Notes: a model not told the origin generated them from the letters alone. A DNA stretch of 64,000 bases from Hyphomicrobiales bacterium (GCA_900471815.1 UICE01000002.1:186001-250000), one strand, 5' to 3'; positions 34,614 to 43,158 are shown, counted from the stretch's first letter. Made by a program: numbers and translations.

Positions 34614-35402
34614 ATGAAGACGCTGACAATGTACCAGGTGGATGCATTCACCACCGAGCTTTTTCGCGGCAATCCGGCAGCAGTGCTTGTTCTTGACGAA
34701 TGGCTGCCGGTTGAAACCATGCAGAACATTGCCGCCGAGAATAATCTTGCAGAAACTGCCTTTGTCAAACGCAACGCAACTGGCTGGGATTTACGCTGGT
34801 TTACGCCAGTTCACGAAGTGAATTTCTGTGGTCATGCCACCCTTGCCTCATCCCATGTGCTGCTGCATGAACTGGGCATAAAAGGCGAATTGGTATTTGA
34901 GACAAGGGTCGGAGCCCTGCGCGTCAACAAAAAGCAATCAGCCTATCAGCTCGATTTTCCAAGCTTTCCGCCAGAGCCAGTGACCAATCTCCTCCCCGCG
35001 CTAAAAGATATTACCGCACGGGAAAATATCACGGCATTTCAGAATTTCGAGAATGTCTTCATTGAGCTTGAAAATGAGCAGGCGGTGCTTGATTTTGTTC
35101 CCGACCTGCCGAAAATTACAGAACTTGACCCGTTCGGACTGGTGATTACCGGCAAAGGTGAAGAGCATGATTTCGTATCGCGCTATTTTGTACCCCATGC
35201 CGGCATTCCGGAAGATCCGGTAACCGGATCAATACATTCAACGCTTGTGCCGTATTGGGCCGCGAAGCTTGGCAAAAATCATTTGTCCGCGTTTCAACGC
35301 TCAAAGCGTGGCGGACACTTGCTCTGCGAGCTTGCTGATGATCGTGTACTGATCAGCGGTGCAGCGGTGACGTTCATGAAGGCAGAGATTTATCTGCCTT
35401 GA
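34614..35402 (+). CDS. PhzF-family isomerase/epimerase-like protein
   Basis: The 262-residue protein is of the PhzF/diaminopimelate epimerase fold, with two similar halves. It shows DAFTTELFRGNPAAVLVL at residue 10 on, the catalytic Glu in NNLAETAFV near 46, FCGHATLASSH near 72, and the second-half Gly-His-like segment PVTGSIHSTL near 203. Activity beyond phenazine synthesis is unknown for most members. It is 30 bases after the ECF41 gene on the same strand. The stop overlaps the convergent amidohydrolase gene by 13 bases. Confidence 0.85.
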   Translation: MKTLTMYQVDAFTTELFRGNPAAVLVLDEWLPVETMQNIAAENNLAETAFVKRNATGWDLRWFTPVHEVNFCGHATLASSHVLLHELGIKGELVFETRVGALRVNKKQSAYQLDFPSFPPEPVTNLLPALKDITARENITAFQNFENVFIELENEQAVLDFVPDLPKITELDPFGLVITGKGEEHDFVSRYFVPHAGIPEDPVTGSIHSTLVPYWAAKLGKNHLSAFQRSKRGGHLLCELADDRVLISGAAVTFMKAEIYLP

Positions 35403-36724
35403 AGTGCCTCACCAAATAGCACCGGCTCGCCTTGTGAGGGAGTGACGATCTCGCCATCCCACATGACTTTAATACCACGTACAATTGTGCCTACAGGCCA
35501 GCCTGTGACGATCTTGCCGTCATAAGGAGTCCAGCCAGCCTTTGAGCCCACCTGCGCATTGGTAATCGTTTCACGACGCTTCATATCGACAATTGTCAAA
35601 TCCGCATCATAGCCTACGGAGATGCGACCCTTGCGAGCCATACCGAACAGGCGATTTGGACCATGCGAGCTAAGATCGACAAAGCGTTCAATGGAAAGGC
35701 GTCCGGCATTTACATGATCCAGCATGATTGGAACAAGTGTCTGCACGCCGGTCATGCCGGATGGTGACGCAGGATAGGGTTTGGACTTTTCTTCCAACGT
35801 GTGGGGCGCATGATCTGAGCCAAGTACGTCAACGATTCCCTGCCCGATTCCTCTCCAGACACCATCGCGATGACGGGCGCCGCGCACTGGCGGATTCATC
35901 TGAAGCAAGGTTCCAAGCGTTGCATATTGGCTGGCATCAAGCGTCAGATGATGCGGCGTTGCTTCACAGCTCGCCACATCCTTGTGTTGAGCAAGGAATT
36001 CAATTTCCTCAGCGGTGGAGATATGCAAAACATGGATACGGGCACCGGTTTCACGGGCAATCCGTACCAGACGCTCGGTGCATTGAAGAGCTGCAATCTC
36101 ATCGCGCCAGACCGGATGCGAGGACGGATCATTCGGGACGCGGAAGCTTTCGCGCTCACGCAGCCGGAACTCGTCCTCGGAATGGAATGCAGCGCGGCGG
36201 CGGGTATTTCTGAGGATTGAACGAACACCCTCATCGTCTTCAACAAGAAGATCACCGGTAGAGGAACCCATGAAAACCTTGATGCCTGCGGCACCTGGCA
36301 GACGCTCCAGTTCAGGAACATCATGCGCATTGTCACGCGTACCGCCAACCCAAAAGGCGAAATCGCAATGCATGCGATGCTTGCCGCGACGGACCTTGTC
36401 TTCGAGGGTTTCGGCTGAAGTCGTCAACGGCTTGGTATTGGGCATTTCGAAAACCGCCGTGACACCGCCAAGAACGGCCGAACGGGATCCACTTTCCAGG
36501 TCTTCCTTGTGTTCGAGGCCGGGCTCACGAAAATGCACCTGGCTGTCGACGACGCCGGGAAGAATATGCAGGCCAGTCGCATCGATGATTTCGCCCGCCG
36601 ATGCGGTGCCCAGATTGCCGATGGCCGCAATTCGCCCATTGATGATACCGATATCGCGCAAACCGACGCCGTCCTGATTGACAACCATGCCGCTTCGATA
36701 AATCGTGTCGAATGTTTGAGCCAT
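35390..36724 (-). CDS. Dihydroorotase-family amidohydrolase
   Basis: The 444-residue protein has the cyclic amidohydrolase layout: N-terminal beta-sandwich strands, then a TIM barrel with the segment VDSQVHFREPGLEHKEDL near residue 55, the AHIS-like HVLHIST, and SDHAPHT near 305. It most resembles rhizobial PyrC-type dihydroorotases. The usual HxH metal pair reads QVH, so the first ligand is replaced by Gln; activity as a dihydroorotase is therefore uncertain, though this variant is common in the subfamily. ATG 36724 is chosen for AAGGAG at nine bases; the frame is open to 36811. Confidence 0.85.
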   Translation of the reverse strand: MAQTFDTIYRSGMVVNQDGVGLRDIGIINGRIAAIGNLGTASAGEIIDATGLHILPGVVDSQVHFREPGLEHKEDLESGSRSAVLGGVTAVFEMPNTKPLTTSAETLEDKVRRGKHRMHCDFAFWVGGTRDNAHDVPELERLPGAAGIKVFMGSSTGDLLVEDDEGVRSILRNTRRRAAFHSEDEFRLRERESFRVPNDPSSHPVWRDEIAALQCTERLVRIARETGARIHVLHISTAEEIEFLAQHKDVASCEATPHHLTLDASQYATLGTLLQMNPPVRGARHRDGVWRGIGQGIVDVLGSDHAPHTLEEKSKPYPASPSGMTGVQTLVPIMLDHVNAGRLSIERFVDLSSHGPNRLFGMARKGRISVGYDADLTIVDMKRRETITNAQVGSKAGWTPYDGKIVTGWPVGTIVRGIKVMWDGEIVTPSQGEPVLFGEALQGR

Positions 36725-36798
36725 TTGCATCTCCTTCACCTTGCGAACCCGTCCCGAGCGGATTACGTAACAGGAACAGATAAGGCAAGGATAATGCA

Positions 36799-37647
36799 AT
36801 GCCATCGGCACTTTTAAACGGAAGAGCGATCCTCAACGTTACAGGCGAAGAAGCAGAGAGCTTCCTGCAAAACCTGATCACCACAGATCTCGATAATCTG
36901 CAAAGAGGCAAACTCAGACCTGGGGCCCTTCTGAGCCCTCAAGGCAAGATCATGTTCGAGTTTCTGATTTCACGATCGGCCGATGGCTTGCGTCTCGACA
37001 TTTTGCAGTCTGTGATCGATGATTTTGCCAAGCGTCTGAGCCTCTATAAGCTGCGCGCCAAAGTACAGATTTCCATTGATTCTGAATCGCTTGTGGCCGT
37101 TTCATGGGGAAGTGAGTCAAGCGTCTCAGAATCTGATTCTACGGTTCGGGATGAGCGCTTTCCTGGCGACCTCAACGTTTGCCGCCACTATGGCGATACC
37201 GCTATCAATGGCGATGTCGACGCGTGGACGCGTCTGCGGATTGCTCATGGTGTGGCCGAAGCACCTATGGACTATGCGCTGGGTGATGCCTTTCCGCACG
37301 ACATCAATTTCGATCAGATCAATGGTGTTTCGTTCAAGAAGGGCTGCTTTATCGGCCAGGAGGTCGTTTCCCGGATGCAGCATCGCGGAACTGCACGACG
37401 GCGAATCCTTATTGTCGACAGCTTGATGGACCTGCCCCCAACAGGAACATCCATAACGGCAAATGGACGTGAGCTGGGTACGATGGGAAGCGCTGTCGGA
37501 CCGAGCGGATTGGCGCTTGTCCGTATCGACCGCGTTAAAGATGCGATCGATAGTGGAACTCCCATTTTGGCAGGAGTTATTGCTATCGACCTTGCCATTC
37601 CACCCGAACACCGGTTTACATTTCCCGTGACTGCGCAGGAAGCGTAA
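36799..37647 (+). CDS. ygfZ: YgfZ/GcvT-like folate-binding protein
   Basis: Involved in assembly or repair of some iron-sulfur enzymes (for example MiaB) in a folate-dependent way. The 282-residue protein has the GcvT fold and the diagnostic KGCFIGQE motif near residue 181, with its Cys at 183. The N-terminal segment GEEAESFLQNLITTDL and LLSPQGKIMFEF are also typical. The start is divergent from the dihydroorotase. The HD gene follows after 13 bases, so the run ygfZ-HD-phosphatase-nadQ looks like one transcript. Confidence 0.93.
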   Translation: MPSALLNGRAILNVTGEEAESFLQNLITTDLDNLQRGKLRPGALLSPQGKIMFEFLISRSADGLRLDILQSVIDDFAKRLSLYKLRAKVQISIDSESLVAVSWGSESSVSESDSTVRDERFPGDLNVCRHYGDTAINGDVDAWTRLRIAHGVAEAPMDYALGDAFPHDINFDQINGVSFKKGCFIGQEVVSRMQHRGTARRRILIVDSLMDLPPTGTSITANGRELGTMGSAVGPSGLALVRIDRVKDAIDSGTPILAGVIAIDLAIPPEHRFTFPVTAQEA

Positions 37648-37660
37648 CCAGGGAATTATA

Positions 37661-38299
37661 ATGTCAGAAAGGGCCGCGCCCAGACAGGACGATTCAATCG
37701 AGCCGGAAATGCGGGCTTGGCAGCGCATGTTGTCGGGCCGACGCCTAGATTTGCTTGATCCATCGCCACTGGATATCGAGATTGAAGACATAGCACAGGG
37801 CCTCTCACGGGTAGCCCGCTGGAACGGCCAAACGACAGGCGAACATGCTTACTCCGTCGCTCAGCACTCGCTATTGGTGGAGGAAATATTTGGCCGCCTC
37901 TTCCCACAGATAACAACCGAGCAAAGACTGATCGCACTTTTGCATGACGCCCCGGAATATGTCATTGGCGATATGATTTCGCCGTTCAAAGCCGTGGTCG
38001 GAGGCGATTACAAGGCCGTCGAGTTGCGATTGCAGCACGCCATACATTTGAGGTTTTCGCTCACTCCGATCATCAGTCAGGAGCTTCGCAGGCAAATAAA
38101 ACGCGCCGATGCCGTGGCCGCATATCACGAAGCGACACTGCTCGCGGGTTTTTTGCCCGATGAAGCAGTCCAGTTTTTCGGACGCCCGCGTGGTATTGAC
38201 CCGCAAGGCCTGGACTTGACACCACTTCCCACACAAAATGCCCAGAACGCGTTTTTATTGCGCTTTGCTGCGTTAGATCAACAGCGCATCAAAGGATAG
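37661..38299 (+). CDS. HD-domain hydrolase (YfbR/5'-nucleotidase-like)
   Basis: The 212-residue protein has an HD-superfamily metal site: His in GEHAYSVAQHSLLV near 66-72 and the HD dyad in ALLHDAPEYVIGDM near 95, with a later Asp in RADAVAAYHEAT. The pattern resembles YfbR-type 5'-nucleotidases and HDOD-free phosphohydrolases acting on nucleoside monophosphates. It lies in a run with a protein-phosphatase-like gene (three-base gap) and nadQ. A role in dephosphorylating nicotinate or nicotinamide nucleotides is an idea suggested only by context. Confidence 0.82.
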   Translation: MSERAAPRQDDSIEPEMRAWQRMLSGRRLDLLDPSPLDIEIEDIAQGLSRVARWNGQTTGEHAYSVAQHSLLVEEIFGRLFPQITTEQRLIALLHDAPEYVIGDMISPFKAVVGGDYKAVELRLQHAIHLRFSLTPIISQELRRQIKRADAVAAYHEATLLAGFLPDEAVQFFGRPRGIDPQGLDLTPLPTQNAQNAFLLRFAALDQQRIKG

Positions 38300-38302
38300 A
38301 CT

Positions 38303-38824
38303 ATGCCGCATCTCATTGTATCACCCGTCTCGCGTATCGCTGAAACAGCGTCACGTTTTGGTGTTAGGGATATGCTCACTCTCATGAATGTCGGCTCGCA
38401 ATTCAACCGACCGGTAGAGATTGAGGAAGCACGCCATTTATTCATTGGTTTCAATGACATCACAGAGCCATCTGATGGAATGATTCATCCCTCTGTCGAT
38501 CATATCAGTCAGTTTATTGAGTTTGGGCGGCGCTGGGATCGAAAAGCTCCCTTGCTCATTCATTGCTATGCCGGAATCTCGCGTTCTACTGCTGGAGCTT
38601 ACATTACTGCACTCGCACTCAATCCGGATTTGGACGAAACCAAATTGGCGCAAACACTCCGCCGCAATGCTCCATCTGCAACGCCGAATGCTTTGCTGGT
38701 TGCGCTTGCTGACGATCTGCTGGATCGCAAAGGACGCATGGTGGACGCGATAAAGGCCATTGGCCGCGGCGAAGACGCCTTTGAGGGCACCCCCTTCATT
38801 CTTCCGCTAACGGCAGACACATGA
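38303..38824 (+). CDS. Tyrosine phosphatase-fold protein
   Basis: The 173-residue protein has the Cys-based phosphatase signature HCYAGISRS (Cys88, Arg94) in the CX5R arrangement. A candidate general-acid Asp is in GFNDITEPSDG near residue 50-58. It belongs to the dual-specificity/PTP superfamily found in Rhizobiales. The start is three bases after the HD gene and its stop overlaps the nadQ ATG by four bases, so translation is coupled. The substrate may be a small phosphate metabolite rather than a protein. Confidence 0.85.
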   Translation: MPHLIVSPVSRIAETASRFGVRDMLTLMNVGSQFNRPVEIEEARHLFIGFNDITEPSDGMIHPSVDHISQFIEFGRRWDRKAPLLIHCYAGISRSTAGAYITALALNPDLDETKLAQTLRRNAPSATPNALLVALADDLLDRKGRMVDAIKAIGRGEDAFEGTPFILPLTADT

Positions 38825-39780
38825 CGACCGCGCTCAATGCAGTTGAAATCAATCTGAGTGCAGCAATCGCTGCTGTCGCCAATAATGATCCTCTTATCTT
38901 GACGACCTCTTCCAGTGGCCAACCGGAAAGAGATGAATTGCCTTTCGGTCCATTCAACCCACTTGAACATCGCACTTTTGAAACCGGCTTGCGCGAATGG
39001 GTGGCCGAGCAAACGCCGCTCCAACTCGGATATGTCGAGCAGCTTTATACTTTCGGCGATCGGGGCAGGCACAAAACGGTCGAAGATCGCGGATTGCACG
39101 TTGTTTCTGTCGGATATCTTGCACTTACCCGCATTTCCGAAAATAGCAGCGAGCAACTTCGCAAATCAGGCGCACGCTGGCGAAACTGGTATTCCTTTTT
39201 GCCGTGGGAAGACTGGCGCGGCGGCAAGCCCGCCATGATCGACGAAGAAATTCGCCCTGCCTTGCAGGAATGGGCGGAGGCAAACGCATTGCCGTCTCGG
39301 CTAAGCCGTTTTCGCATGGCCTTTGGTGATGAGAATATAGCTTGGGATGAAGAACGCGTGCTTGAGCGCTATGAGCTTTTATATGAGGCGGGACTTATCG
39401 AGGAAGCGATACGCGACGGGCGGGCTGAGAGAACTCCTGCACGCTGCCTGCCCGGCCTCGCCATGAGCTTTGATCACCGCCGCATCTTGGCAACGGCGAT
39501 CTCCAGACTGCGTGCGAAGCTGAAATATCGTCCAGTAGTCTTTGAACTGATGCCGCCCGCCTTCACCTTGACGGCACTGCAAGAGACCGTTGAAGCTATT
39601 TCCGGACGTCATTTACACAAACAGAACTTTCGACGGCTTGTCGAAACCACGGAATTGGTGGAGCCGACCGGTGCTGAGCAGATACAAGCACGGGGGCGTC
39701 CCGCCGCACTTTACCAGTTCCGGCATAACGTTCTTGAGGAGCGAAGTGTAGCGGGCCTCAGGGTTGGTAACCGGTCATAG
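38821..39780 (+). CDS. nadQ: NadQ/NrtR-like regulator with degenerate Nudix domain
   Basis: Probable repressor of NAD synthesis, 319 residues. The N-terminal half is Nudix-like (TGLREWVAEQT and the NrtR-type GYVEQLYTFGD), but the catalytic Nudix box lacks its GG and acidic residues, consistent with ligand sensing rather than hydrolysis. The C-terminal half is a winged helix ending in RGRPAALYQF, shared with NrtR. This COG4111-type regulator controls nadABC in alphaproteobacteria. A matching palindrome lies before nadA at 52121-52139. It is coupled to the phosphatase gene by ATGA. Confidence 0.8.
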   Translation: MTTALNAVEINLSAAIAAVANNDPLILTTSSSGQPERDELPFGPFNPLEHRTFETGLREWVAEQTPLQLGYVEQLYTFGDRGRHKTVEDRGLHVVSVGYLALTRISENSSEQLRKSGARWRNWYSFLPWEDWRGGKPAMIDEEIRPALQEWAEANALPSRLSRFRMAFGDENIAWDEERVLERYELLYEAGLIEEAIRDGRAERTPARCLPGLAMSFDHRRILATAISRLRAKLKYRPVVFELMPPAFTLTALQETVEAISGRHLHKQNFRRLVETTELVEPTGAEQIQARGRPAALYQFRHNVLEERSVAGLRVGNRS

Positions 39781-39789
39781 GAGCTGCAA

Positions 39790-40296
39790 ATGAATGACAA
39801 GCCTACATCCATGAACGCCGACGGCATTTTCGAGCCATTTTCCTCGGAGGACGTTCCGGTTGAAGAGTGGTCGCAAGGCACACGCTTCGGCAGCACCTAT
39901 CGGTATTTATCAGGATTTGGCGGCTCAACCCATGTCGGGGTTCAGCTTGAAGAACTTTCACCGGGAATGGAATCGAGCCTCAACCACTATCACATGCTTG
40001 AGGAAGAGCATGCCTTCGTTCTCGAAGGTGAAATGACTTTGAAGCTTGGCGATAAGACATATGTCATGAAGGCAGGGCACTATGTCTGCTTTCCCGCCGG
40101 TCAAAAAGCTGGGCATTCATTTTACAATCACAGCGATGCACCCTGCCGTTTCCTGATGATCGGAGAGAAAAACCCTAATGAGGTGTTGTTCTATCCGGAA
40201 AATCAACGTGTCGGCGTCCGCCTTATGGGCGAAGGCTATGTGCGATCCTCCCAGGTTGAATACTGGGAGGGTGTCGATACGGATAAGCCGGGTTAG
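39790..40296 (+). CDS. Cupin-domain protein
   Basis: The 168-residue single-cupin protein has the metal-site motif 1 in HYHMLEEEHAFVLEGEMTL (His and Glu residues near 69-85) and motif 2 in PAGQKAGHSFYNHSD near 110. The substrate is unknown; related proteins include small-molecule isomerases and dioxygenases. It starts nine bases after nadQ and may be read from the same transcript. The 3' end contains a CCTCCCA/TGGGAGG inverted repeat (40246-40270) in coding sequence and overlaps the convergent VOC gene. Confidence 0.85.
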   Translation: MNDKPTSMNADGIFEPFSSEDVPVEEWSQGTRFGSTYRYLSGFGGSTHVGVQLEELSPGMESSLNHYHMLEEEHAFVLEGEMTLKLGDKTYVMKAGHYVCFPAGQKAGHSFYNHSDAPCRFLMIGEKNPNEVLFYPENQRVGVRLMGEGYVRSSQVEYWEGVDTDKPG

Positions 40297-41177
40297 GCTT
40301 TGGCCGGAACAATACGGATAACATTGCCCCAAGGGTCAATGATCTCACGCTCTTCCTTTGCATCCGCCGAGCTGAACTCAGCCCAGGCCAAGCCGGATCG
40401 ATCATTGTCACGGCGTCCGGCTCCCCGGCTCTGCCAGGCATTTGCAGCCACGTGGTGATGATAGCCGCCTGTGGACATGAACACAGCACCGGCACCATAG
40501 GCAGCAACGGTTTGAAGACCAAGCTCCTTATGCCACCATGCTTCAGCTTCCTTGGCGTTGCCGACCCGCAAGTGGAGATGGCCGACCATGGTTCCATCTG
40601 GAGCAGCTGTCCAAGGCTGGGCTGTGGCTTCGGTCAGGAGATTGCCGACATCCAGCGGTTCCGTTGCCATTGTCACAGCAGAGCCATTCCATGTCCATTT
40701 TTCATGCGGGCGGTCAGCGTAGATTTCAATGCCGTTACCTTCAGGATCGGTCAGGTAGATCGCCTCGCTGACCAGATGGTCCGATGCACCGACAATAGGT
40801 GTGCGCTGATCAATCGCGCGCCTCGCCCATCGCGCCAGATCAGCCCGCTCCGGCAGCAGAAAAGCTGTGTGATAAAGTCCGGCGCTTTGCGGATCATCGG
40901 CACGGACGGTGGCTTGTTCTATTTCAAGCAGCGGCGTTTCGCCGGCACCCAGTATGATCGATTGTCCCTTGCGTGAGATTTCGCGCAAGCCCATCACATC
41001 CTGATAATAGCTTGAAAGCAGATCAGCATCCTTGGCTTTTATGCCAATCTTCGACACATAAGTCGGGGCTGTTGCAGCAAAAGATACGTCCGTCATTTTT
41101 GCCTCCGCGCGCGTACTGGCCACCGTTCCGACAAGGGCTAAAGTTCCACCAACCAGTTCCCGGCGTGTAAATTGCAT
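40293..41177 (-). CDS. VOC-superfamily (catechol dioxygenase-like) protein with Tat-like signal
   Basis: The 294-residue protein from ATG 41177 begins with a twin-arginine signal-like segment (MQFTRRELVGGTLALVG, then ASTRAEA). Two VOC modules follow (ISKIGIKAKD-like near 40 and GHLHLRVGNAKEAEAWW near 180), with metal-ligand candidates in LYHTAFL, GIEIYAD, HLHLRV and the C-terminal Glu segment. Resembles catechol-2,3-dioxygenase/glyoxalase proteins. The upstream ATGs lack good ribosome sites, whereas ATG 41096 (MTDVSF) follows GGAGG at six bases, so a shorter cytoplasmic form of 267 residues is likely too. The stop overlaps the cupin gene. Confidence 0.78.
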   Translation of the reverse strand: MQFTRRELVGGTLALVGTVASTRAEAKMTDVSFAATAPTYVSKIGIKAKDADLLSSYYQDVMGLREISRKGQSIILGAGETPLLEIEQATVRADDPQSAGLYHTAFLLPERADLARWARRAIDQRTPIVGASDHLVSEAIYLTDPEGNGIEIYADRPHEKWTWNGSAVTMATEPLDVGNLLTEATAQPWTAAPDGTMVGHLHLRVGNAKEAEAWWHKELGLQTVAAYGAGAVFMSTGGYHHHVAANAWQSRGAGRRDNDRSGLAWAEFSSADAKEEREIIDPWGNVIRIVPAKA

Positions 41178-41248
41178 CGTACTTCGCATTGTTCGTTTCG
41201 TTGTGATGAAAATCGGCTTTCACCACCTCCTGCACAAGAGCCGTGGCG

Positions 41249-41295
41249 GCGAACAGGCTGTTCGCAAATAGTGAACTATGAAGCGAACATTGTTT
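41249..41295. promoter_or_regulatory. Operator-like palindromes in the VOC/hydrolase divergent gap
   Basis: A perfect 17-base palindrome GCGAACAG-G-CTGTTCGC lies at 41249-41265, and a related half-perfect copy GCGAACATTGTTT at 41283-41295. The 34-base spacing (about three helical turns) suggests two repressor sites. No regulator gene is adjacent, so the binding protein is unknown. It could control the VOC gene, the alpha/beta hydrolase, or both. Confidence 0.5.
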
Positions 41296-41363
41296 ACCGG
41301 ATCGAGAGGGATCCCGTTGTGTTCGATATTGCGAAATAGGCGCAACTTTCCTAAATACGGCAC

Positions 41364-41912
41364 ATGAAAGTTAAAGATACCGATATTCTTATCATTCCCG
41401 GCTACACAAATTCCGGTCCTGATCATTGGCAAAGCCGTTGGGAAAGCAAGCTTTCCACAGCGCGCCGGGTCGAGCAGGCCGAATGGTCAAAGCCGGTTCG
41501 TGAAGATTGGGTTGCAGCAGTTGCCAAGGCAATAAATGAGGCAACACGCCCCGTCGTGGTGGTCGCTCATTCTCTCGGCGTGCCTACATTTATCCATGCT
41601 CTTCCTCATGTCGGCGATAAGGTCAAAGGCGCATTTCTGGTTACGCCTCCAGATGTTTCCAATCCGAAAATCCGGCCGAAGCATCTCATGACCTTCGGCC
41701 CCTACCCTCGCGAGCCCTTCACATTTCCGTCGATGGTGGTTGCAAGCCGGAATGATCATTATTGCAGCTATGAAGTTGCCGACGATCTGGCGGCGGCTTG
41801 GGGATCAGTGATTGTGGATGCTGGAGAGTCCGGTCATCTCAATTCGGAGTCCGGTCATGGGCCTTGGCCGGAAGGAACGATGGTCTTTGCGCAATTCCTC
41901 TCCAAGCTTTGA
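41364..41912 (+). CDS. RBBP9/YdeN-family alpha/beta hydrolase
   Basis: Small serine hydrolase of 182 residues. It has the family start ILIIPGYTNSGPDHWQSRWE, the nucleophile in AHSLG near residue 71, and Asp/His partners in ASRNDHYCSYE and GESGHLN. Substrate unknown; RBBP9-like enzymes hydrolyse small acyl esters or amides. Divergent from the VOC gene across the palindromic region and convergent with the DCC thiol oxidoreductase gene. Confidence 0.88.
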   Translation: MKVKDTDILIIPGYTNSGPDHWQSRWESKLSTARRVEQAEWSKPVREDWVAAVAKAINEATRPVVVVAHSLGVPTFIHALPHVGDKVKGAFLVTPPDVSNPKIRPKHLMTFGPYPREPFTFPSMVVASRNDHYCSYEVADDLAAAWGSVIVDAGESGHLNSESGHGPWPEGTMVFAQFLSKL

Positions 41913-41935
41913 TCAATGAAACGACCTATTGCTGA

Positions 41936-42385
41936 TCATCCTAAAAATCGATCAGCGTGGGATGGGTCAGGCGCGTAGCAGCTATTGCGAATGCTGAACC
42001 AGTTGAGGCGATTTCGGGCAATATAATCGTAAAGCCAATCGCGAAACAAACGCGGGGCAATTCGGGCAGCACAAGCCATCGACCAGGGAAATCCCAAGAT
42101 CTCTATTGCTCGCAGCGATCCATCCGACTTGATCCGGATCATCCCCTTCTCGAGCAAAATGTTTGACTCATAGTCCTGAGAAACGAGCCCATAGTGCCGA
42201 AAAAGAGCACTGCCAAGCGAAGATTGCGCCGACAGGAGCCGGAAACGCCGCTTCTTGTCGGCACGCAAAAGGAAATTGACGAAGCCGGAGCATAGGACGC
42301 AGTTTCCATCGAAGATCAGGATGGGGCGATCGTCAGGGAAGTCAGGTACCGAGGGATCTGCGCGATAGCTGAAGGCCTTGCGCAT
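41936..42385 (-). CDS. DCC-family (DUF393) thiol-disulfide oxidoreductase-like protein
   Basis: The 149-residue protein has the family motif FDGNCVLC with Cys29 and Cys32 in a CxxC pair after Asp26, followed by the conserved FRLLSAQS segment. The fold is thioredoxin-like; proteins of this type occur in bacteria and chloroplasts, and their reactions are mostly unknown. There is no signal peptide, so it should act in the cytoplasm. It follows the HpcH/HpaI aldolase gene by eight bases on the minus strand. Confidence 0.85.
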   Translation of the reverse strand: MRKAFSYRADPSVPDFPDDRPILIFDGNCVLCSGFVNFLLRADKKRRFRLLSAQSSLGSALFRHYGLVSQDYESNILLEKGMIRIKSDGSLRAIEILGFPWSMACAARIAPRLFRDWLYDYIARNRLNWFSIRNSCYAPDPSHADRFLG

Positions 42386-42393
42386 GGCTTGGT

Positions 42394-43158
42394 TTACACT
42401 TCTATCTCGTTCAATAGGCTTTGCACGCCATCAGTTAGATAGGTTGTGTCCACAGCAAGCGGCAAATAGGTAAATCCCAGACCGGAAAAACGTTTCGCCA
42501 ATGCTGCATTGCCGGCATAGATTCCGGCAAGTTTACCAGCGGCTTTGGAGCGCCTTGCGATTTCGGTCAAAGGCTCAATGATCGCTTCGGAACCAGCATT
42601 GACTTCCGTGCCATTGCTCCACGCAATTGAAAAATCCGAGGGGCCAACGAAAATACCGTCGATTCCGTCGACAGCGAGAATATCGTCCAAGGCTTCATAT
42701 GCTGCGCGGGTTTCGATCATGGCAAAGGCCAACGTGTCCGTGTTGGTCTGTTCGAGGTATCCGCCGGAACCGCCCGAGACATAGCCACCTGGGCGACCGC
42801 GCAATTGGCCCCAGGAACGTTCGCCCAATGGCGGATATTTCATCGCTGCGGCAAAAAGCTTTGCATCAGCCACTGTGTTGATCATGGGCGCAATAACAGC
42901 TTCAGCGCCTATATCCAAAGCCCTGCTTGCCATGTCAAAGCGGCCAACCGGCACGCGAACTGCGGTGTGCTTTCCGGCACTGCGCAACACGCCGGTCAAT
43001 GCAACAACGCTGGCGGTGTCATGTGCGCCATGCTGCATATCGAGCAGGACAGCGGAAAGCCTTGTGCGGCAAAGGGCTTCCATCACCAGGGTATCGGTCA
43101 TGCTGGACCAGCCGGAATAAATTGTTTCTCCGGCTCTGAGACGCGACGCTAGTGACAT
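42394..43158 (-). CDS. HpcH/HpaI-type aldolase (2-keto-3-deoxy acid aldolase family)
   Basis: Metal-dependent class II aldolase of 254 residues that cleaves or forms 2-keto acids such as 4-hydroxy-2-oxoheptanedioate. It shows the catalytic His in LLDMQHGAHD near 42, the metal-binding Glu in AMIETRAAYE and Asp in FVGPSDFS near 174. ATG 43158 is chosen for a GGAAGG site; the frame opens at 43182. It leads a short minus-strand unit with the DCC protein. The physiological substrate is unknown. Confidence 0.87.
   Translation of the reverse strand: MSLASRLRAGETIYSGWSSMTDTLVMEALCRTRLSAVLLDMQHGAHDTASVVALTGVLRSAGKHTAVRVPVGRFDMASRALDIGAEAVIAPMINTVADAKLFAAAMKYPPLGERSWGQLRGRPGGYVSGGSGGYLEQTNTDTLAFAMIETRAAYEALDDILAVDGIDGIFVGPSDFSIAWSNGTEVNAGSEAIIEPLTEIARRSKAAGKLAGIYAGNAALAKRFSGLGFTYLPLAVDTTYLTDGVQSLLNEIEV

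Noticed and set aside
41023-41235. Minus-strand 70-codon frame with an AGGAGG site near 41227
   Set aside because: Attractive ribosome site, but the product is out of frame with the VOC gene and has no motif; kept only as a possible leader.
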